Positions 51,946-60,796 of a stretch of DNA of 64,000 bases are shown piece after piece. The stretch spans positions 1,054,001 to 1,118,000 of the forward strand of contig NZ_ML138678.1 in the NCBI RefSeq assembly GCF_004028635.1. Direction: 5' to 3'. This DNA is from Streptomyces cyaneus. GTDB taxonomy: Bacteria; Actinomycetota; Actinomycetes; Streptomycetales; Streptomycetaceae. The notes under the pieces are model-generated. The model was not told the origin of the DNA. It searched no databases and worked only from the letters and a program-made list of their open reading frames with translations. The stretch's first letter is position 1. The number at the start of each line of letters is the position of its first letter. Both the position numbers and the translations under genes were made by a program.

Positions 51946-54522
51946 GTGCCTGGCACAAACCTGACTCGCGAAGAGGCGCAGCAGCGGGCGAAGCTGCTCA
52001 CCGTTGACTCGTACGAGATCGATCTCGACCTCTCCGGCGCGCAGGAGGGCGGCACCTACCGGTCCGTGACCACGGTGCGCTTCGACGTCGCCGAAAACGG
52101 CGCCGACTCCTTCATCGACCTCGTGGCCCCGACCGTCCACGAGGTGACCCTCAACGGCGACCCGCTCGACGCGGGCGAGGTGTTCAAGGACTCCCGGATC
52201 GCGCTGCCGGGCCTGCTTCAGGGCCCCAACGTCCTGCGGGTCGTCGCCGACTGCACGTACACCAACACCGGCGAGGGCCTGCACCGCTTCGTCGACCCGG
52301 TCGACCAGCAGGCCTACCTCTACACCCAGTTCGAGGTGCCGGACGCCCGCCGCGTCTTCGCGTCCTTCGAGCAGCCCGACCTGAAGGCCACCTTCCAGTT
52401 CACAGTGAAGGCGCCCGAGGGCTGGACGGTGATCTCCAACTCGCCCACCCCGGAGCCGACGGACAGCGTCTGGGTCTTCGAGCCGACGCCGCGCATCTCG
52501 ACGTACGTCACGGCGCTCATCGTCGGCCCGTACCACTCCGTGCACAGCGTCTACGAGAAGGACGGCCATTCCGTCCCGCTCGGCATCTACTGCCGTCCCT
52601 CGCTCGCCGAGTACCTCGACTCGGACGCGATCTTCGAGGTGACCCGGCAGGGCTTCGACTGGTTCCAGGAGAAGTTCGACTACGCGTACCCGTTCAAGAA
52701 GTACGACCAGCTGTTCGTGCCGGAGTTCAACGCGGGCGCGATGGAGAACGCGGGCGCGGTGACCATCCGCGACCAGTACGTCTTCCGGTCCAAGGTGACG
52801 AACGCGGCGTACGAGACGCGCGCGGAGACCATCCTGCACGAGCTGGCCCACATGTGGTTCGGCGACCTGGTCACCATGGAGTGGTGGAACGACCTGTGGC
52901 TGAACGAGTCGTTCGCCACGTACACGTCCATCGCCTGCCAGGCGTACGCGCCCGAGTCGCGCTGGCCGCACTCGTGGACCACCTTCGCCAACCAGATGAA
53001 GACGTGGGCGTACCGCCAGGACCAGCTGCCGTCCACCCACCCGATCATGGCGGAGATCCGCGACCTGGACGACGTGCTCGTCAACTTCGACGGGATCACC
53101 TACGCCAAGGGCGCCTCCGTCCTCAAGCAGCTCGTCGCCTACGTCGGCATGGACGAGTTCTTCCAGGGTGTCCAGGCGTACTTCAAGCGTCACGCGTTCG
53201 GCAACACGCGCCTGTCCGACCTGCTGGGCGCCCTGGAGGAGACCTCCGGCCGCGATCTGAAGACCTGGTCGAAGCAGTGGCTGGAGACGGCGGGCATCAA
53301 CATCCTGCGCCCGTCCATCGAGACGGACGCCGACGGTGTGATCACGTCCTTCGCGATCCGCCAGGAGGCCCCCGCGCTGCCGACCGGCGCCAAGGGCGAG
53401 CCCACCCTGCGCCCGCACCGCATCGCGGTCGGCCTGTACAACCTGGATGCCGACTCCGGCAAGCTGCTGCGCTCCGAGCGCATCGAGCTGGACGTGGACG
53501 GCGAACTGACCGCCGTACCGCAGCTGTCGGGCACGCGCCGCCCGGACGTGGTCCTCCTCAACGACGACGACCTGTCGTACGCGAAGGTCCGCCTGGACGA
53601 GGAGTCACTGGCCTTCGTCACCGAGCACCTCGGCGACTTCGAGGCCTCGCTGCCCCGGGCCCTGTGCTGGGCGTCGTCCTGGGACATGACGCGCGACGCG
53701 GAGCTCGCCACCCGCGACTACCTCTCCCTGGTCCTGTCGGGCATCGGCAAGGAGTCCGACATCGGCGTCGTGCAGTCGCTGCAGCGCCAGGTGAAGCTGG
53801 CGATCGAGCTGTACGCCGACCCGGCGGCCCGCGAGGCCCTGCTGACCCGCTGGACGGACGCCACGCTGGCCCATCTGCGCGCGGCTGAGCCGGGCGGCGA
53901 CCACCAGCTGGCGTGGGCGCGGGCGTTCGCGGCGACGGCCCGTACGCCGGAGCAGCTGGACCTGCTGGAGGGCCTGCTGGACGGCTCCCAGTCGGTCGAG
54001 GGCCTGGCCGTCGACACGGAGCTGCGCTGGGTGTTCGTGGAGCGCCTGGCGGCAGTCGGGCGCTTCGACGAGACGGAGATCGCGGGCGAGTACGAGCGGG
54101 ACAAGACGGCGGCCGGCGAGCGCCACGCCGCCACGGCCCGCGCCGCCCGCCCGACCGCCGAGGCCAAGGCCGAGGCCTGGTCGTCGGTCATCGAATCCGA
54201 CAAGCTCCCCAACGCCCTCCAGGAAGCGGTGATCGGGGGCTTCGTCCAGACCGACCAGCGCGAACTCCTCGCCCCCTACACGGACAAGTTCTTCGAGGTG
54301 GTCAAGGACATCTGGGACGCCCGCTCCCACGAGATCGCCCAGCAGATCGCGGTCGGCCTGTACCCGTCGCTGCAGGTCTCCGAGGAGACCCTGAGCAAGA
54401 CGGACACCTGGCTGGAGTCGGCCGAGCCGAACGCGGCCCTGCGGCGCCTGGTCTCGGAGTCCCGGTCGGGTGTCGAGCGGGCGCTGAAGGCGCAGGCGGC
54501 GGACGCGGCGGCCGAGCAGTAG
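51946..54522 (+). CDS. pepN: Second aminopeptidase N, M1 zinc metallopeptidase
   Basis: An 858-residue paralogue of the enzyme at 34420. The GTG at 51946 follows GAGGAG (51932-51937), and the N-terminus VPGTNLTREEA parallels that of the first copy. GAMENAG lies at about 265-271, and the zinc site is HELAH at 298-302 with the distal Glu in LWLNE. The same ERAP1-like C-terminal domain is present. Sequence blocks around the active site are almost the same as in the first copy, while the rest has diverged, so the duplication is old. A perfect palindromic terminator follows. Confidence 0.95.
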   Translation: MPGTNLTREEAQQRAKLLTVDSYEIDLDLSGAQEGGTYRSVTTVRFDVAENGADSFIDLVAPTVHEVTLNGDPLDAGEVFKDSRIALPGLLQGPNVLRVVADCTYTNTGEGLHRFVDPVDQQAYLYTQFEVPDARRVFASFEQPDLKATFQFTVKAPEGWTVISNSPTPEPTDSVWVFEPTPRISTYVTALIVGPYHSVHSVYEKDGHSVPLGIYCRPSLAEYLDSDAIFEVTRQGFDWFQEKFDYAYPFKKYDQLFVPEFNAGAMENAGAVTIRDQYVFRSKVTNAAYETRAETILHELAHMWFGDLVTMEWWNDLWLNESFATYTSIACQAYAPESRWPHSWTTFANQMKTWAYRQDQLPSTHPIMAEIRDLDDVLVNFDGITYAKGASVLKQLVAYVGMDEFFQGVQAYFKRHAFGNTRLSDLLGALEETSGRDLKTWSKQWLETAGINILRPSIETDADGVITSFAIRQEAPALPTGAKGEPTLRPHRIAVGLYNLDADSGKLLRSERIELDVDGELTAVPQLSGTRRPDVVLLNDDDLSYAKVRLDEESLAFVTEHLGDFEASLPRALCWASSWDMTRDAELATRDYLSLVLSGIGKESDIGVVQSLQRQVKLAIELYADPAAREALLTRWTDATLAHLRAAEPGGDHQLAWARAFAATARTPEQLDLLEGLLDGSQSVEGLAVDTELRWVFVERLAAVGRFDETEIAGEYERDKTAAGERHAATARAARPTAEAKAEAWSSVIESDKLPNALQEAVIGGFVQTDQRELLAPYTDKFFEVVKDIWDARSHEIAQQIAVGLYPSLQVSEETLSKTDTWLESAEPNAALRRLVSESRSGVERALKAQAADAAAEQ

Positions 54523-54550
54523 CCGAGTAGTAGTCGTACCTACGCCGATC

Positions 54551-54582
54551 GGGGCGCCCGGTGCTGCAGCACCGGGCGCCCC
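54551..54582. terminator. Perfect 32-bp palindromic terminator
   Basis: GGGGCGCCCGGTGCTG (54551-54566) is followed directly by its reverse complement (54567-54582). It marks the end of the second pepN transcript. Confidence 0.9.
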
Positions 54583-54593
54583 TTCGCATGCGG

Positions 54594-54820
54594 TCAGCCC
54601 GTCGGGCGGATCAGGTGGGTCCGGGCGCACTTGCGGAAGGGACGGTGGTGAGGTCGGGGCGGAGGGTGTGGCCGCGGGCGCCGGCCGCGATGACCAGGGC
54701 CTGTCCGTCGGCGACGACCTCGAACTTGTCCTCCAGGGCCGCGATGAGGGGACCGTCGGGCGCCGGGCTGCCGTCCGGCCGGGGGTCGATGGTGTCCGGG
54801 CCCGCCGCCCTGCGCGTCAG
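54594..54820 (-). pseudogene. Decayed C-terminal remnant of a LysR-family regulator
   Basis: The minus strand just after the intact LysR gene reads, in one frame, DPRPDGSPAPDGPLIAALED then FEVVADGQALVI and LRPDLTTVP. In the next frame it reads FRKCARTHLIRPTG up to a stop. These two pieces look like the end of a LysR effector-binding domain, where LRPDLTTVP and an FRKxARxHL tail are normally about 20 residues apart. A deletion with a frameshift would explain the join. There is no plausible start. The remnant suggests that a second LysR gene was lost or that the intact gene was inserted into it. Confidence 0.5.
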
Positions 54821-55737
54821 CGCGACGGCCCGTCGGCGAGTCCGGCCGCGACCGCCCGCAGGGCATCCAGCACCCTGCCCACCGCCGCCCCCTCCTCGGC
54901 CCCCTTCCGCACCGCCGCCACCACATGCCGCCGAGGCCGGTCCGCGGTCAGCTCCCGCATCACCACGCCGCCCTCCCTGCGCACCGCCGCCGTGCGCGGC
55001 ACCAGCGCGACCCCCATCCCGGCCTCCACCATCGCCAGGATCGCCGTCCAGCCGGCCGCCGAGTGCCCCTGGACAGGGCTGAACCCGGCCGCCTCGCAGG
55101 CCCCGCGGGTGATGTCCGACCAGGGCCCGCTCCCGCCGAAGATCCACGGCTCCCCCGCGAGATCGGCGAGCCGCAGCCCGTCCGCGTCGGCGAGCGGGTG
55201 GTCGCGGGGCAGCGCGACGTCGAGGGGGTCGGCGAGCAGCGGGACGCGGGTGAAACGGGGGTCGGCGGCCGTCGGGGCCTGCGCGGCGAGGGACAGCGCG
55301 AGGTCGACGTCCCCGGCGGCCAGCAGCTCGTACGCCTCCCCGGCCTCCGCCTCCCGTACCCGTACGACCACCCCGGGATGCGCCTCCCGCAGGGCCCGCA
55401 CGGCCGGTACGACCAACGCGGGCACCGCCGTCGAGAAGGCGCCCACCCGCACCTCTCCCACCTCGCCGTGCACGTAGGCCGCCAACTCGGCGTCCGCCCG
55501 CTCCAGTTGCTCGAACAGGGCCTCGGCGTGCCGCAGCACCAGCCGTGCCGCGTCCGTCAGCCGCACCCGCCGCCCCTGCGCCTCCAGCAACGGCACCCCG
55601 AGCTGCTTGGCGAGATTCGTCAGCTGCTGCGACACGGCCGACGGCGTCATCCGCAGCGCCTCGGCCGTCGCCGTCACGGTCCCCCGCTCCCTGAGCGTCC
55701 GCAGGATCTGCAGCTTCCGGATGTCCCACTCGACCAT
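54817..55737 (-). CDS. LysR-family transcriptional regulator
   Basis: A 306-residue regulator. The helix-turn-helix is RTLRERGTVTATAEALRMTPSAVSQQLTNLAKQLG within about 12-50, followed by the LysR linker and effector domain (about 90-295). It is 14 bp downstream of the DMT exporter gene at 55752 on the same strand, so it may be cotranscribed with that gene. Effector unknown. Its 3' end abuts a decayed fragment of another LysR gene. Confidence 0.92.
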   Translation of the reverse strand: MVEWDIRKLQILRTLRERGTVTATAEALRMTPSAVSQQLTNLAKQLGVPLLEAQGRRVRLTDAARLVLRHAEALFEQLERADAELAAYVHGEVGEVRVGAFSTAVPALVVPAVRALREAHPGVVVRVREAEAGEAYELLAAGDVDLALSLAAQAPTAADPRFTRVPLLADPLDVALPRDHPLADADGLRLADLAGEPWIFGGSGPWSDITRGACEAAGFSPVQGHSAAGWTAILAMVEAGMGVALVPRTAAVRREGGVVMRELTADRPRRHVVAAVRKGAEEGAAVGRVLDALRAVAAGLADGPSR

Positions 55738-55751
55738 GGCGGCAACCTACG

Positions 55752-56708
55752 TCACCGACGCGCCCCCGCCCCCAGGACGACCCCGCCGAGGATCAGCGCC
55801 ATGCACAGCGCCTGCGTCCAGCCGGTCGCCTCGCCGAGCACCGCCCAGGACAGCAGGGACACGCACACCGGTTGGAGGTAGTAGACGGCCCCGGCACGGC
55901 TCGGGCCGACCAGTGCGATCGCCCTGTTCCAGGCGAAGAACGCGACGGCGGAGGAGACGACTCCCACGTAAAGGATCGGCAGGACGGTCCCGGGCGTCGG
56001 CTCGAAGCCGCCCTGCACCGCCAGGCTGACCCCCTGCGCGGGCAACAGCAGGACCGTGCCCAGCAGGAACGTGGTGAACAGGAAGGCCACGGCGCCGAGT
56101 TCGGCCGGCTTGCGCCGCAGCAGACCGCTGTACGACGCGAAGCAGCAGGCCGCGGCCACCATCCACAGGTCCCCTGCCGCGAACCCGGCCCCGCCCGCGC
56201 CACCCCCGATCAGCAGCACGACGCCCGCACACGCCGTCAGCAGTCCCGCCACCCGGCGCGCGCCCAGCCGTATCCCCGCGGCCCGCTCGAACATGGCCAT
56301 CAGGACCGGCGAAGCGGCCATGATCATGCCCATGTTGGCGGCGGACGTGGTCGACCCGGCCTGGTTGACGAGGGTGTTGTAGGTGGTGACGCCGAGGAGG
56401 GAGGCGAGGAGCACGAACTTGAGGTGACGGCGGATCACCTTCCGCTGCCGCCATGCCTGCCGGGCACCGAAGGGAGCCACCGCGGCCAGCGCCACCAGCC
56501 ATCTCCAGAACGCCTGCTGCACCGGCGGCACGCTGTCGTGCAGCGCGCGGGAGGTGACGAAACTGCCCGACCAGACGACCGTGGCGAGGGCGGCGAGGGC
56601 GATGCCGAGGACGGTCGCCCTGGGGAGGGAGGCGGGGATGGGAGTAGTGAGGGTGGTGGGGGTGGCGGGGATGGCGGGGGTGGCGGTCCTGGGGAGGACG
56701 ACGGTCAC
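55752..56708 (-). CDS. EamA/DMT-family transporter 1
   Basis: A 318-residue, ten-helix drug/metabolite exporter with the two EamA repeats (about 30-165 and 175-310). SWAVLGEATGWTQALCMALILGGVVL lies at the end of repeat 2 (split motif). Residues 8-30 are a Pro/Ala/Thr-rich tail encoded by period-9 DNA (about 56632-56694). Substrate unknown: amino acids, metabolites or drugs. The LysR gene follows in the same direction. The second exporter gene lies 35 bp upstream of its start, on the same strand. Confidence 0.88.
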   Translation of the reverse strand: MTVVLPRTATPAIPATPTTLTTPIPASLPRATVLGIALAALATVVWSGSFVTSRALHDSVPPVQQAFWRWLVALAAVAPFGARQAWRQRKVIRRHLKFVLLASLLGVTTYNTLVNQAGSTTSAANMGMIMAASPVLMAMFERAAGIRLGARRVAGLLTACAGVVLLIGGGAGGAGFAAGDLWMVAAACCFASYSGLLRRKPAELGAVAFLFTTFLLGTVLLLPAQGVSLAVQGGFEPTPGTVLPILYVGVVSSAVAFFAWNRAIALVGPSRAGAVYYLQPVCVSLLSWAVLGEATGWTQALCMALILGGVVLGAGARR

Positions 56709-56743
56709 AGAGGTCCTTTCGACGGTCGGTGATCGGGCTCGAT

Positions 56744-57712
56744 CTACCGTCGCAGCGCCGGATCTGTAACGTCCATCGAATCTTTTCGACCATTCCTTTC
56801 AGGAATGCTGAACGATCGGCGGCTGCCCACGACGACCCCGGTGCGCGGCCGAAGCTGACCCGCCACCGTCGCCCCGAACGCCAGCACCATGCCGGCCACC
56901 TGGACCGGCGTCAGCGCCTGCCCGAGGGCCGCCCAGCCGACGACGGTGGCGGTCAGCGGCGACAACGGGCCGAGAAAGGTGACCTGGGTGGCGGTGAGGC
57001 GGCCGATGCCGCGGAACCAGAACCAGTACGCCAATGCCGTGTTCGCCAGCGCCAGGTACAGGTAGCCGACGGTCGCCCGGCCGTCCAGCGCGGGCGGCGC
57101 ACCCTCCACCAGGAGGGCGAGGGGTGCGATGAGCAGGCCGCCGGCCGTCAACTGCCAACCGGTCAGGGCGAGGGGGCCCACCCCGTCCGGGCGCCCCCAG
57201 CGCTTGGTCAGCACGGTCCCGGTGGACATCGAGGCGGTGGAGGCGAGCGCAGCCAGCAGGCCCAGCGCGTCCAGCGCGCCGGCCGCCTTCAGCACGACGA
57301 GGCTGACACCGAGCGCGGCCACGACCCCGGTGAGCAGCGTCCGTACCGTAGGCCGCTCCCCCAGCAGCACCGCCGCGAGCCCCGCGACGAACAGCGGGCC
57401 GACCGAACCCACGACCGCCGCCATACCGCCGGGCAGCCGGTACGCGGAGAGGAAGAGGAGGGGGAAGAAGGCGCCGATGTTCAGCGCACCCAGCACCGCC
57501 GACTTCCACCACCAGGCGCCGCGCGGCAGCACACGGGCGAGGGTGAGCAGCAGCAGACCGGCGGGGAGGGCGCGCATCAGACCGGTGAACAGGGGGCGGT
57601 CGGCCGGCAGGAACTCGGTGGTGACCGCGTAGGTCGTGCCCCAGGAGATGGGCGCGAGGGCGGTGAGGAGTATCAGGGCGGGAGAGACGCTGCCGGCACG
57701 GTCGGCGGCCAT
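56744..57712 (-). CDS. EamA/DMT-family transporter 2
   Basis: A 322-residue exporter of the same family (YedA/RhaT-like), with ten helices and the block LTALAPISWGTTYAVTTEF near 15-33. The ATG at 57712 follows AAGGGTGCCTCCC; the ORF extends to 57799 but covers repeats and the operator region. It is divergent from the MarR gene and so is the likeliest target of that repressor. The first exporter follows 35 bp downstream, which makes a two-exporter operon with LysR probable. Confidence 0.88.
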   Translation of the reverse strand: MAADRAGSVSPALILLTALAPISWGTTYAVTTEFLPADRPLFTGLMRALPAGLLLLTLARVLPRGAWWWKSAVLGALNIGAFFPLLFLSAYRLPGGMAAVVGSVGPLFVAGLAAVLLGERPTVRTLLTGVVAALGVSLVVLKAAGALDALGLLAALASTASMSTGTVLTKRWGRPDGVGPLALTGWQLTAGGLLIAPLALLVEGAPPALDGRATVGYLYLALANTALAYWFWFRGIGRLTATQVTFLGPLSPLTATVVGWAALGQALTPVQVAGMVLAFGATVAGQLRPRTGVVVGSRRSFSIPERNGRKDSMDVTDPALRR

Positions 57713-57783
57713 GGGAGGCACCCTTCGAAGGAGTAGGTCGGCGGAAAGCAGGCCAGTGGTGGGTAGCTTGCCAGTGGAAGGTA

Positions 57784-57797
57784 GCTTAGCGCTAAGC
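57784..57797. promoter_or_regulatory. Candidate MarR operator palindrome
   Basis: GCTTAGC-GCTAAGC is a perfect 14-bp palindrome in the divergent exporter/MarR promoter gap. TTAGC/GCTAA arms are a common MarR-family site. Confidence 0.6.
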
Positions 57798-57868
57798 AAC
57801 TTTCCATCAAGCCACTTTCCGTCGAGCCACTTTCCGTCGAGCCACTTTTCACCAAGCTACTTTCTTGC
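57794..57868. repeat. 15-bp tandem array between exporter and marR
   Basis: Five consecutive 15-bp units with consensus RAGCCACTTTCCGTC begin at 57794, 57809, 57824, 57839 and 57854. The two central units differ only slightly. The array overlaps the palindrome on its left and ends 31 bp before the marR start. Related inverted fragments (CCAGTGG, GGTAGCTT) occur at 57752-57787. Repeated operator or promoter-spacing use is possible. Confidence 0.88.
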
Positions 57869-57899
57869 AGGCCAGCATCAGACCGCCGATACTCGACCC

Positions 57900-58412
57900 A
57901 TGAGCGAACGCCCCCAGCGCAAGGACCCCGTCGACGCGATCGTCGACCAGTGGGCGGCCGTGCGGCCCGACCTCGATACCAAGGCGATGGAGGTCTTCGG
58001 GCGGATCTACCGCCTCTCGCGCACGCTGGGCGACCGCACGGAGAAGGCGTACGCGCCCTACGGCATCTCGCGCGGCGAGTTCGACGTCCTGGCGACCCTG
58101 CGCCGCTCCGGTGAGCCCTACACACTCTCGCCCCGCCAGCTCTCGGCGACGCTGATGCTCACCACCGGAGGCATGACCGGCCGCCTCGACAAGCTGGAAC
58201 GGGCCGGCCTGCTGCGCCGCTCCCCCGACCCGCACGACCGCCGCGGCCTGCAAGTCACGCTCACCGAGAAGGGGTTGAGCATCATCGACCAGGCGGTCGG
58301 CGCCGGTGTGGCCGTCCAGACGGAGGCCCTGTCCGCCCTCGACGACGAACAGGCCGACCAACTGGCCGACCTGTTGCGGGAGTTGCTCGCGGGGACACCC
58401 GAACCGCGGTAG
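57900..58412 (+). CDS. MarR-family transcriptional regulator
   Basis: A 170-residue regulator. The winged helix spans about 50-120 (YTLSPRQLSATLMLTTGGMTGRLDKLERAGLLRR read in pieces), with the wing DPHDRRGLQVTLTEKG. The ATG at 57900 has no clear ribosome-binding site, so the mRNA might be leaderless or nearly so. It is divergent from the exporter genes and separated from them by the palindrome and the 15-bp array. The phenolic or drug ligand is unknown. It converges with the monooxygenase gene. Confidence 0.92.
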   Translation: MSERPQRKDPVDAIVDQWAAVRPDLDTKAMEVFGRIYRLSRTLGDRTEKAYAPYGISRGEFDVLATLRRSGEPYTLSPRQLSATLMLTTGGMTGRLDKLERAGLLRRSPDPHDRRGLQVTLTEKGLSIIDQAVGAGVAVQTEALSALDDEQADQLADLLRELLAGTPEPR

Positions 58413-58445
58413 CGGACACCCGGCCCCCGACAGGAGAGGCTTCAC

Positions 58446-59948
58446 TCACCCCACGTGGGCGGCGAGCGCAGCCTCTACGGCCGCCGGGTCCGCGGCGTCC
58501 GCCGCCCAGGCCACGTATCCGTCGGGCCGCACGAGCACGGTCGTACGACGGCCGCTCGCCCAGCGCTCCACGGTCAGCCGGTCCCTACGGGCGCTCCGGC
58601 CCTCGGAGACATCCCCGGCCTGCGGCGCGATCAGCACGAACCGTCCACCGCGCAGGGCCTCGTAGAGGCGGCCGCTCCGCAGAGCCACGTCCGGGACGCG
58701 GGTGCCGACGAGGCGGTGGGAGCCGCGCGGGGCGGGGTACCGGTAGCCGATGCCCGAGATCTGGGCCAGCGCCTTCGCCCGGGCGGGCCGGGCCGCGTTG
58801 ACGAAGGCGGAGACGAGGGCGCGGACGGCGCGCAACGCCGGGTTCTGCGCCCTCGCCAGCCGGACCAGCCCGCCGCTGCTGCGCAGTACCGCCTTGCCGA
58901 CCGGGTGACGCTCGGTCTGGTAGGTGTCCAGGAGGCCCTCGGGCGCCCGGCCGGCTAGGACGGCGGCGAGTTTCCAGCCGAGGTTGGCCGCGTCCTGGAG
59001 ACCGGTGTTCATGCCCTGGCCGCCGGCCGGCGAGTGGACGTGCGCGGCGTCACCGGCGAGGAAGACCCGCCCGACCCGGTACTGCGGCGCCTGCCGCTCG
59101 TCGCTGTGGAAGCGGGAGAGCCAGCGCGCGTCGTGCATGCCGTAGTCGGTGCCGAGGGCGCGGCGGGTGACCTCCTTGACCTCGTCGAGGTCGAGCGGGG
59201 CGTCGTCGGGGACCTCGTGGCGGCGGTTCCAGCCCATGACGCGGTACCAGCCGTCGCCGAAGGACGCGATCATCGCGAAGGCGTCACCGGCGCCGTTGAC
59301 GGTGAGCACGCTCTCGGGCTGCTCGGCGAGCCGAACGTCCGCCAGCAACAGGGACTTGATGACGGAGACCCCGGGGAAGGACAGGCCGACGGCCTCGCGT
59401 ACGGCGCTGCGGTGACCGTCCGCGCCGACCACGTAGGCGGCGCGACGCGTGACGACCGCCCCGTCCGGGCCGCGCACATCGAGGTCGACCCCGCTGTCGT
59501 CCTGCCGCAGCCCCACGACCTCGCTCTCGAAGAGGAACTCGACACCGAGCTCACGCGCCCGCCGCTCCAACAGCCGCTCGACCTCGTACTGCGGGGTGAT
59601 GAGCAGGAACGGGAAGCGGGACGGCAACGTGCCAAGGTCGAGGGAGAGGCGGCGGAAGAGCCGCAGCTCGGTGATGGTGCTGCCGGTGGCGAGCAGTTCG
59701 TCGGCGAGGCCGCGGGCATCGAGCTGCTCCAGGGTGCGGGCGTGCACACCGAAAGCGCGGGAGAGGTTGCTGATCTTGTGGGGGCGCTTTTCGAGGAGGG
59801 CTACGGGGACGCCGGCGGCGGCGAGGTCACCGGCCAGGAGGAGACCGGTGGGGCCGGATCCGACGACGAGCACGGGGTGAGTGGAGGGAGTGGCGGGGGT
59901 GGAGTTGGTGCCGCTGGTGCCGGTGTCGGTGCCGTTCATGGTGCTCAT
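58446..59948 (-). CDS. FAD-dependent aromatic monooxygenase (PheA/TfdB/Rox-like)
   Basis: A 500-residue flavoprotein hydroxylase. The FAD motif is VVGSGPTGLLLAGDLAAAG (about 28-46), the DG motif is VVGADGHRSAVREA (about 170-183), and the GD motif is FLAGDAAHVHSPAGGQGMN (about 300-318). A thioredoxin-like C-terminal domain follows. Relatives hydroxylate phenols, polyketides or rifamycins. The ATG at 59948 follows CAGGAGGCCACC. The N-terminal 24 residues are Gly/Thr/Ser-rich, encoded by 9-bp units. The divergent TetR gene and shared operator array indicate substrate-induced expression. Confidence 0.9.
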   Translation of the reverse strand: MSTMNGTDTGTSGTNSTPATPSTHPVLVVGSGPTGLLLAGDLAAAGVPVALLEKRPHKISNLSRAFGVHARTLEQLDARGLADELLATGSTITELRLFRRLSLDLGTLPSRFPFLLITPQYEVERLLERRARELGVEFLFESEVVGLRQDDSGVDLDVRGPDGAVVTRRAAYVVGADGHRSAVREAVGLSFPGVSVIKSLLLADVRLAEQPESVLTVNGAGDAFAMIASFGDGWYRVMGWNRRHEVPDDAPLDLDEVKEVTRRALGTDYGMHDARWLSRFHSDERQAPQYRVGRVFLAGDAAHVHSPAGGQGMNTGLQDAANLGWKLAAVLAGRAPEGLLDTYQTERHPVGKAVLRSSGGLVRLARAQNPALRAVRALVSAFVNAARPARAKALAQISGIGYRYPAPRGSHRLVGTRVPDVALRSGRLYEALRGGRFVLIAPQAGDVSEGRSARRDRLTVERWASGRRTTVLVRPDGYVAWAADAADPAAVEAALAAHVG

Positions 59949-59964
59949 GGTGGCCTCCTGGATG

Positions 59965-60090
59965 CCAACACTCGTGGGCCAACATTTGTTGGTCAACGTT
60001 TGTGGGTCAACGCTTGTTGGTAACCGTAGAGCCGCGCCGTCGAGTATGTCAACGCTTGTGGGCCCACATACGTTGGCCTACGCTTGTTGA
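59965..60090. promoter_or_regulatory. In-phase 14-bp operator array in the monooxygenase/TetR gap
   Basis: Units like CCAACATTTGTTGG start at 59965, 59979, 59993 and 60007, then at 60049, 60063 and 60077. The 28-bp break (60021-60048) equals two unit lengths, so all seven stay in register. The best units have CCAACA/TGTTGG arms. The array runs from 16 bp before the monooxygenase start to the base before the TetR start region, so it probably holds both promoters and several TetR dimers. Confidence 0.85.
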
Positions 60091-60091
60091 C

Positions 60092-60679
60092 ATGAGCCAG
60101 AGCCAGAGCAAGCCCCCCACCCCGGCCCGCCGCTCCGAGGCCACCCGCACGGCGATCCTCGACGCGGCCCGCGAGCGCTTCGCGGCCGACGGTTACGAGC
60201 GCGCCACCATCCGCGCCATCGCCAAGGACGCGAACATCGATCCGTCGATGGTGATGCGCTACTACGGCAACAAGGAGGGCCTGTTCGCGGCGGCCGTCGC
60301 CATAGATCTGAAGCTGCCGGACCCGGCGTCGTTCCAGCGGGACGAGGTCGGCCGGGCGCTCGTCACGCACTTTCTGGCCATGTGGGAGGAGAACGAGGTC
60401 CTCACGGCCCTGCTCCGCGTCGGCGCGACCAACCAGGCCGGGGCCGAGCGGATGCGGGGCATCTTCGGGGAGCAGTTGCTGCCGCTCGCCCGCCGGGTGT
60501 GCCCCGACCCCGAGCAGGCCCCGGCGCGGGCCGCACTGGCGTCGTCGCAACTGCTCGGGCTGGCGCTCACGCGCTATGTCCTGCGGTTCCCGCCCGCCGT
60601 GGCGCTGGCCCGCGAGGAGGTCGTGGCATGGCTGGCGCCCACGGTGCAGCGGTATCTGACCGCGCCGCACCCGGCGTGA
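60092..60679 (+). CDS. TetR-family transcriptional regulator
   Basis: A 195-residue repressor. The helix-turn-helix domain covers about 15-60 (AILDAARERFAADGYERATI then AIAKDANIDPSMVMRYYGNK). The ligand domain of TetR_C_17-like type follows. The ATG at 60092 directly adjoins the operator-like array. Further in-frame sequence upstream is the array itself, not coding. It should repress both itself and the divergent monooxygenase. A hairpin terminator follows. Confidence 0.94.
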   Translation: MSQSQSKPPTPARRSEATRTAILDAARERFAADGYERATIRAIAKDANIDPSMVMRYYGNKEGLFAAAVAIDLKLPDPASFQRDEVGRALVTHFLAMWEENEVLTALLRVGATNQAGAERMRGIFGEQLLPLARRVCPDPEQAPARAALASSQLLGLALTRYVLRFPPAVALAREEVVAWLAPTVQRYLTAPHPA

Positions 60680-60682
60680 ACA

Positions 60683-60748
60683 CCGAGGGCGCCGACCTCG
60701 TCCACGTACGGCGGATGCGCGTACGTGCGACAGGGTCGACGCCCTCGG
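60683..60748. terminator. Long imperfect hairpin after TetR
   Basis: CCGAGGGCGCCGACC near 60683 pairs, with one mismatch, with GGTCGACGCCCTCGG ending at 60748. An inner CGTACG-type pairing adds to the stem. Confidence 0.7.
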
Positions 60749-60796
60749 GGAAGCTGTGACCGGACGGAAAAGTCCTGGTCAGGCAGATCGGGCCGG

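Noticed and set aside
59965..60090. CRISPR or integration site in the 14-bp array
   Set aside because: Units are directly adjacent without spacers, lie exactly in a divergent TetR promoter, and show inverted symmetry of an operator.
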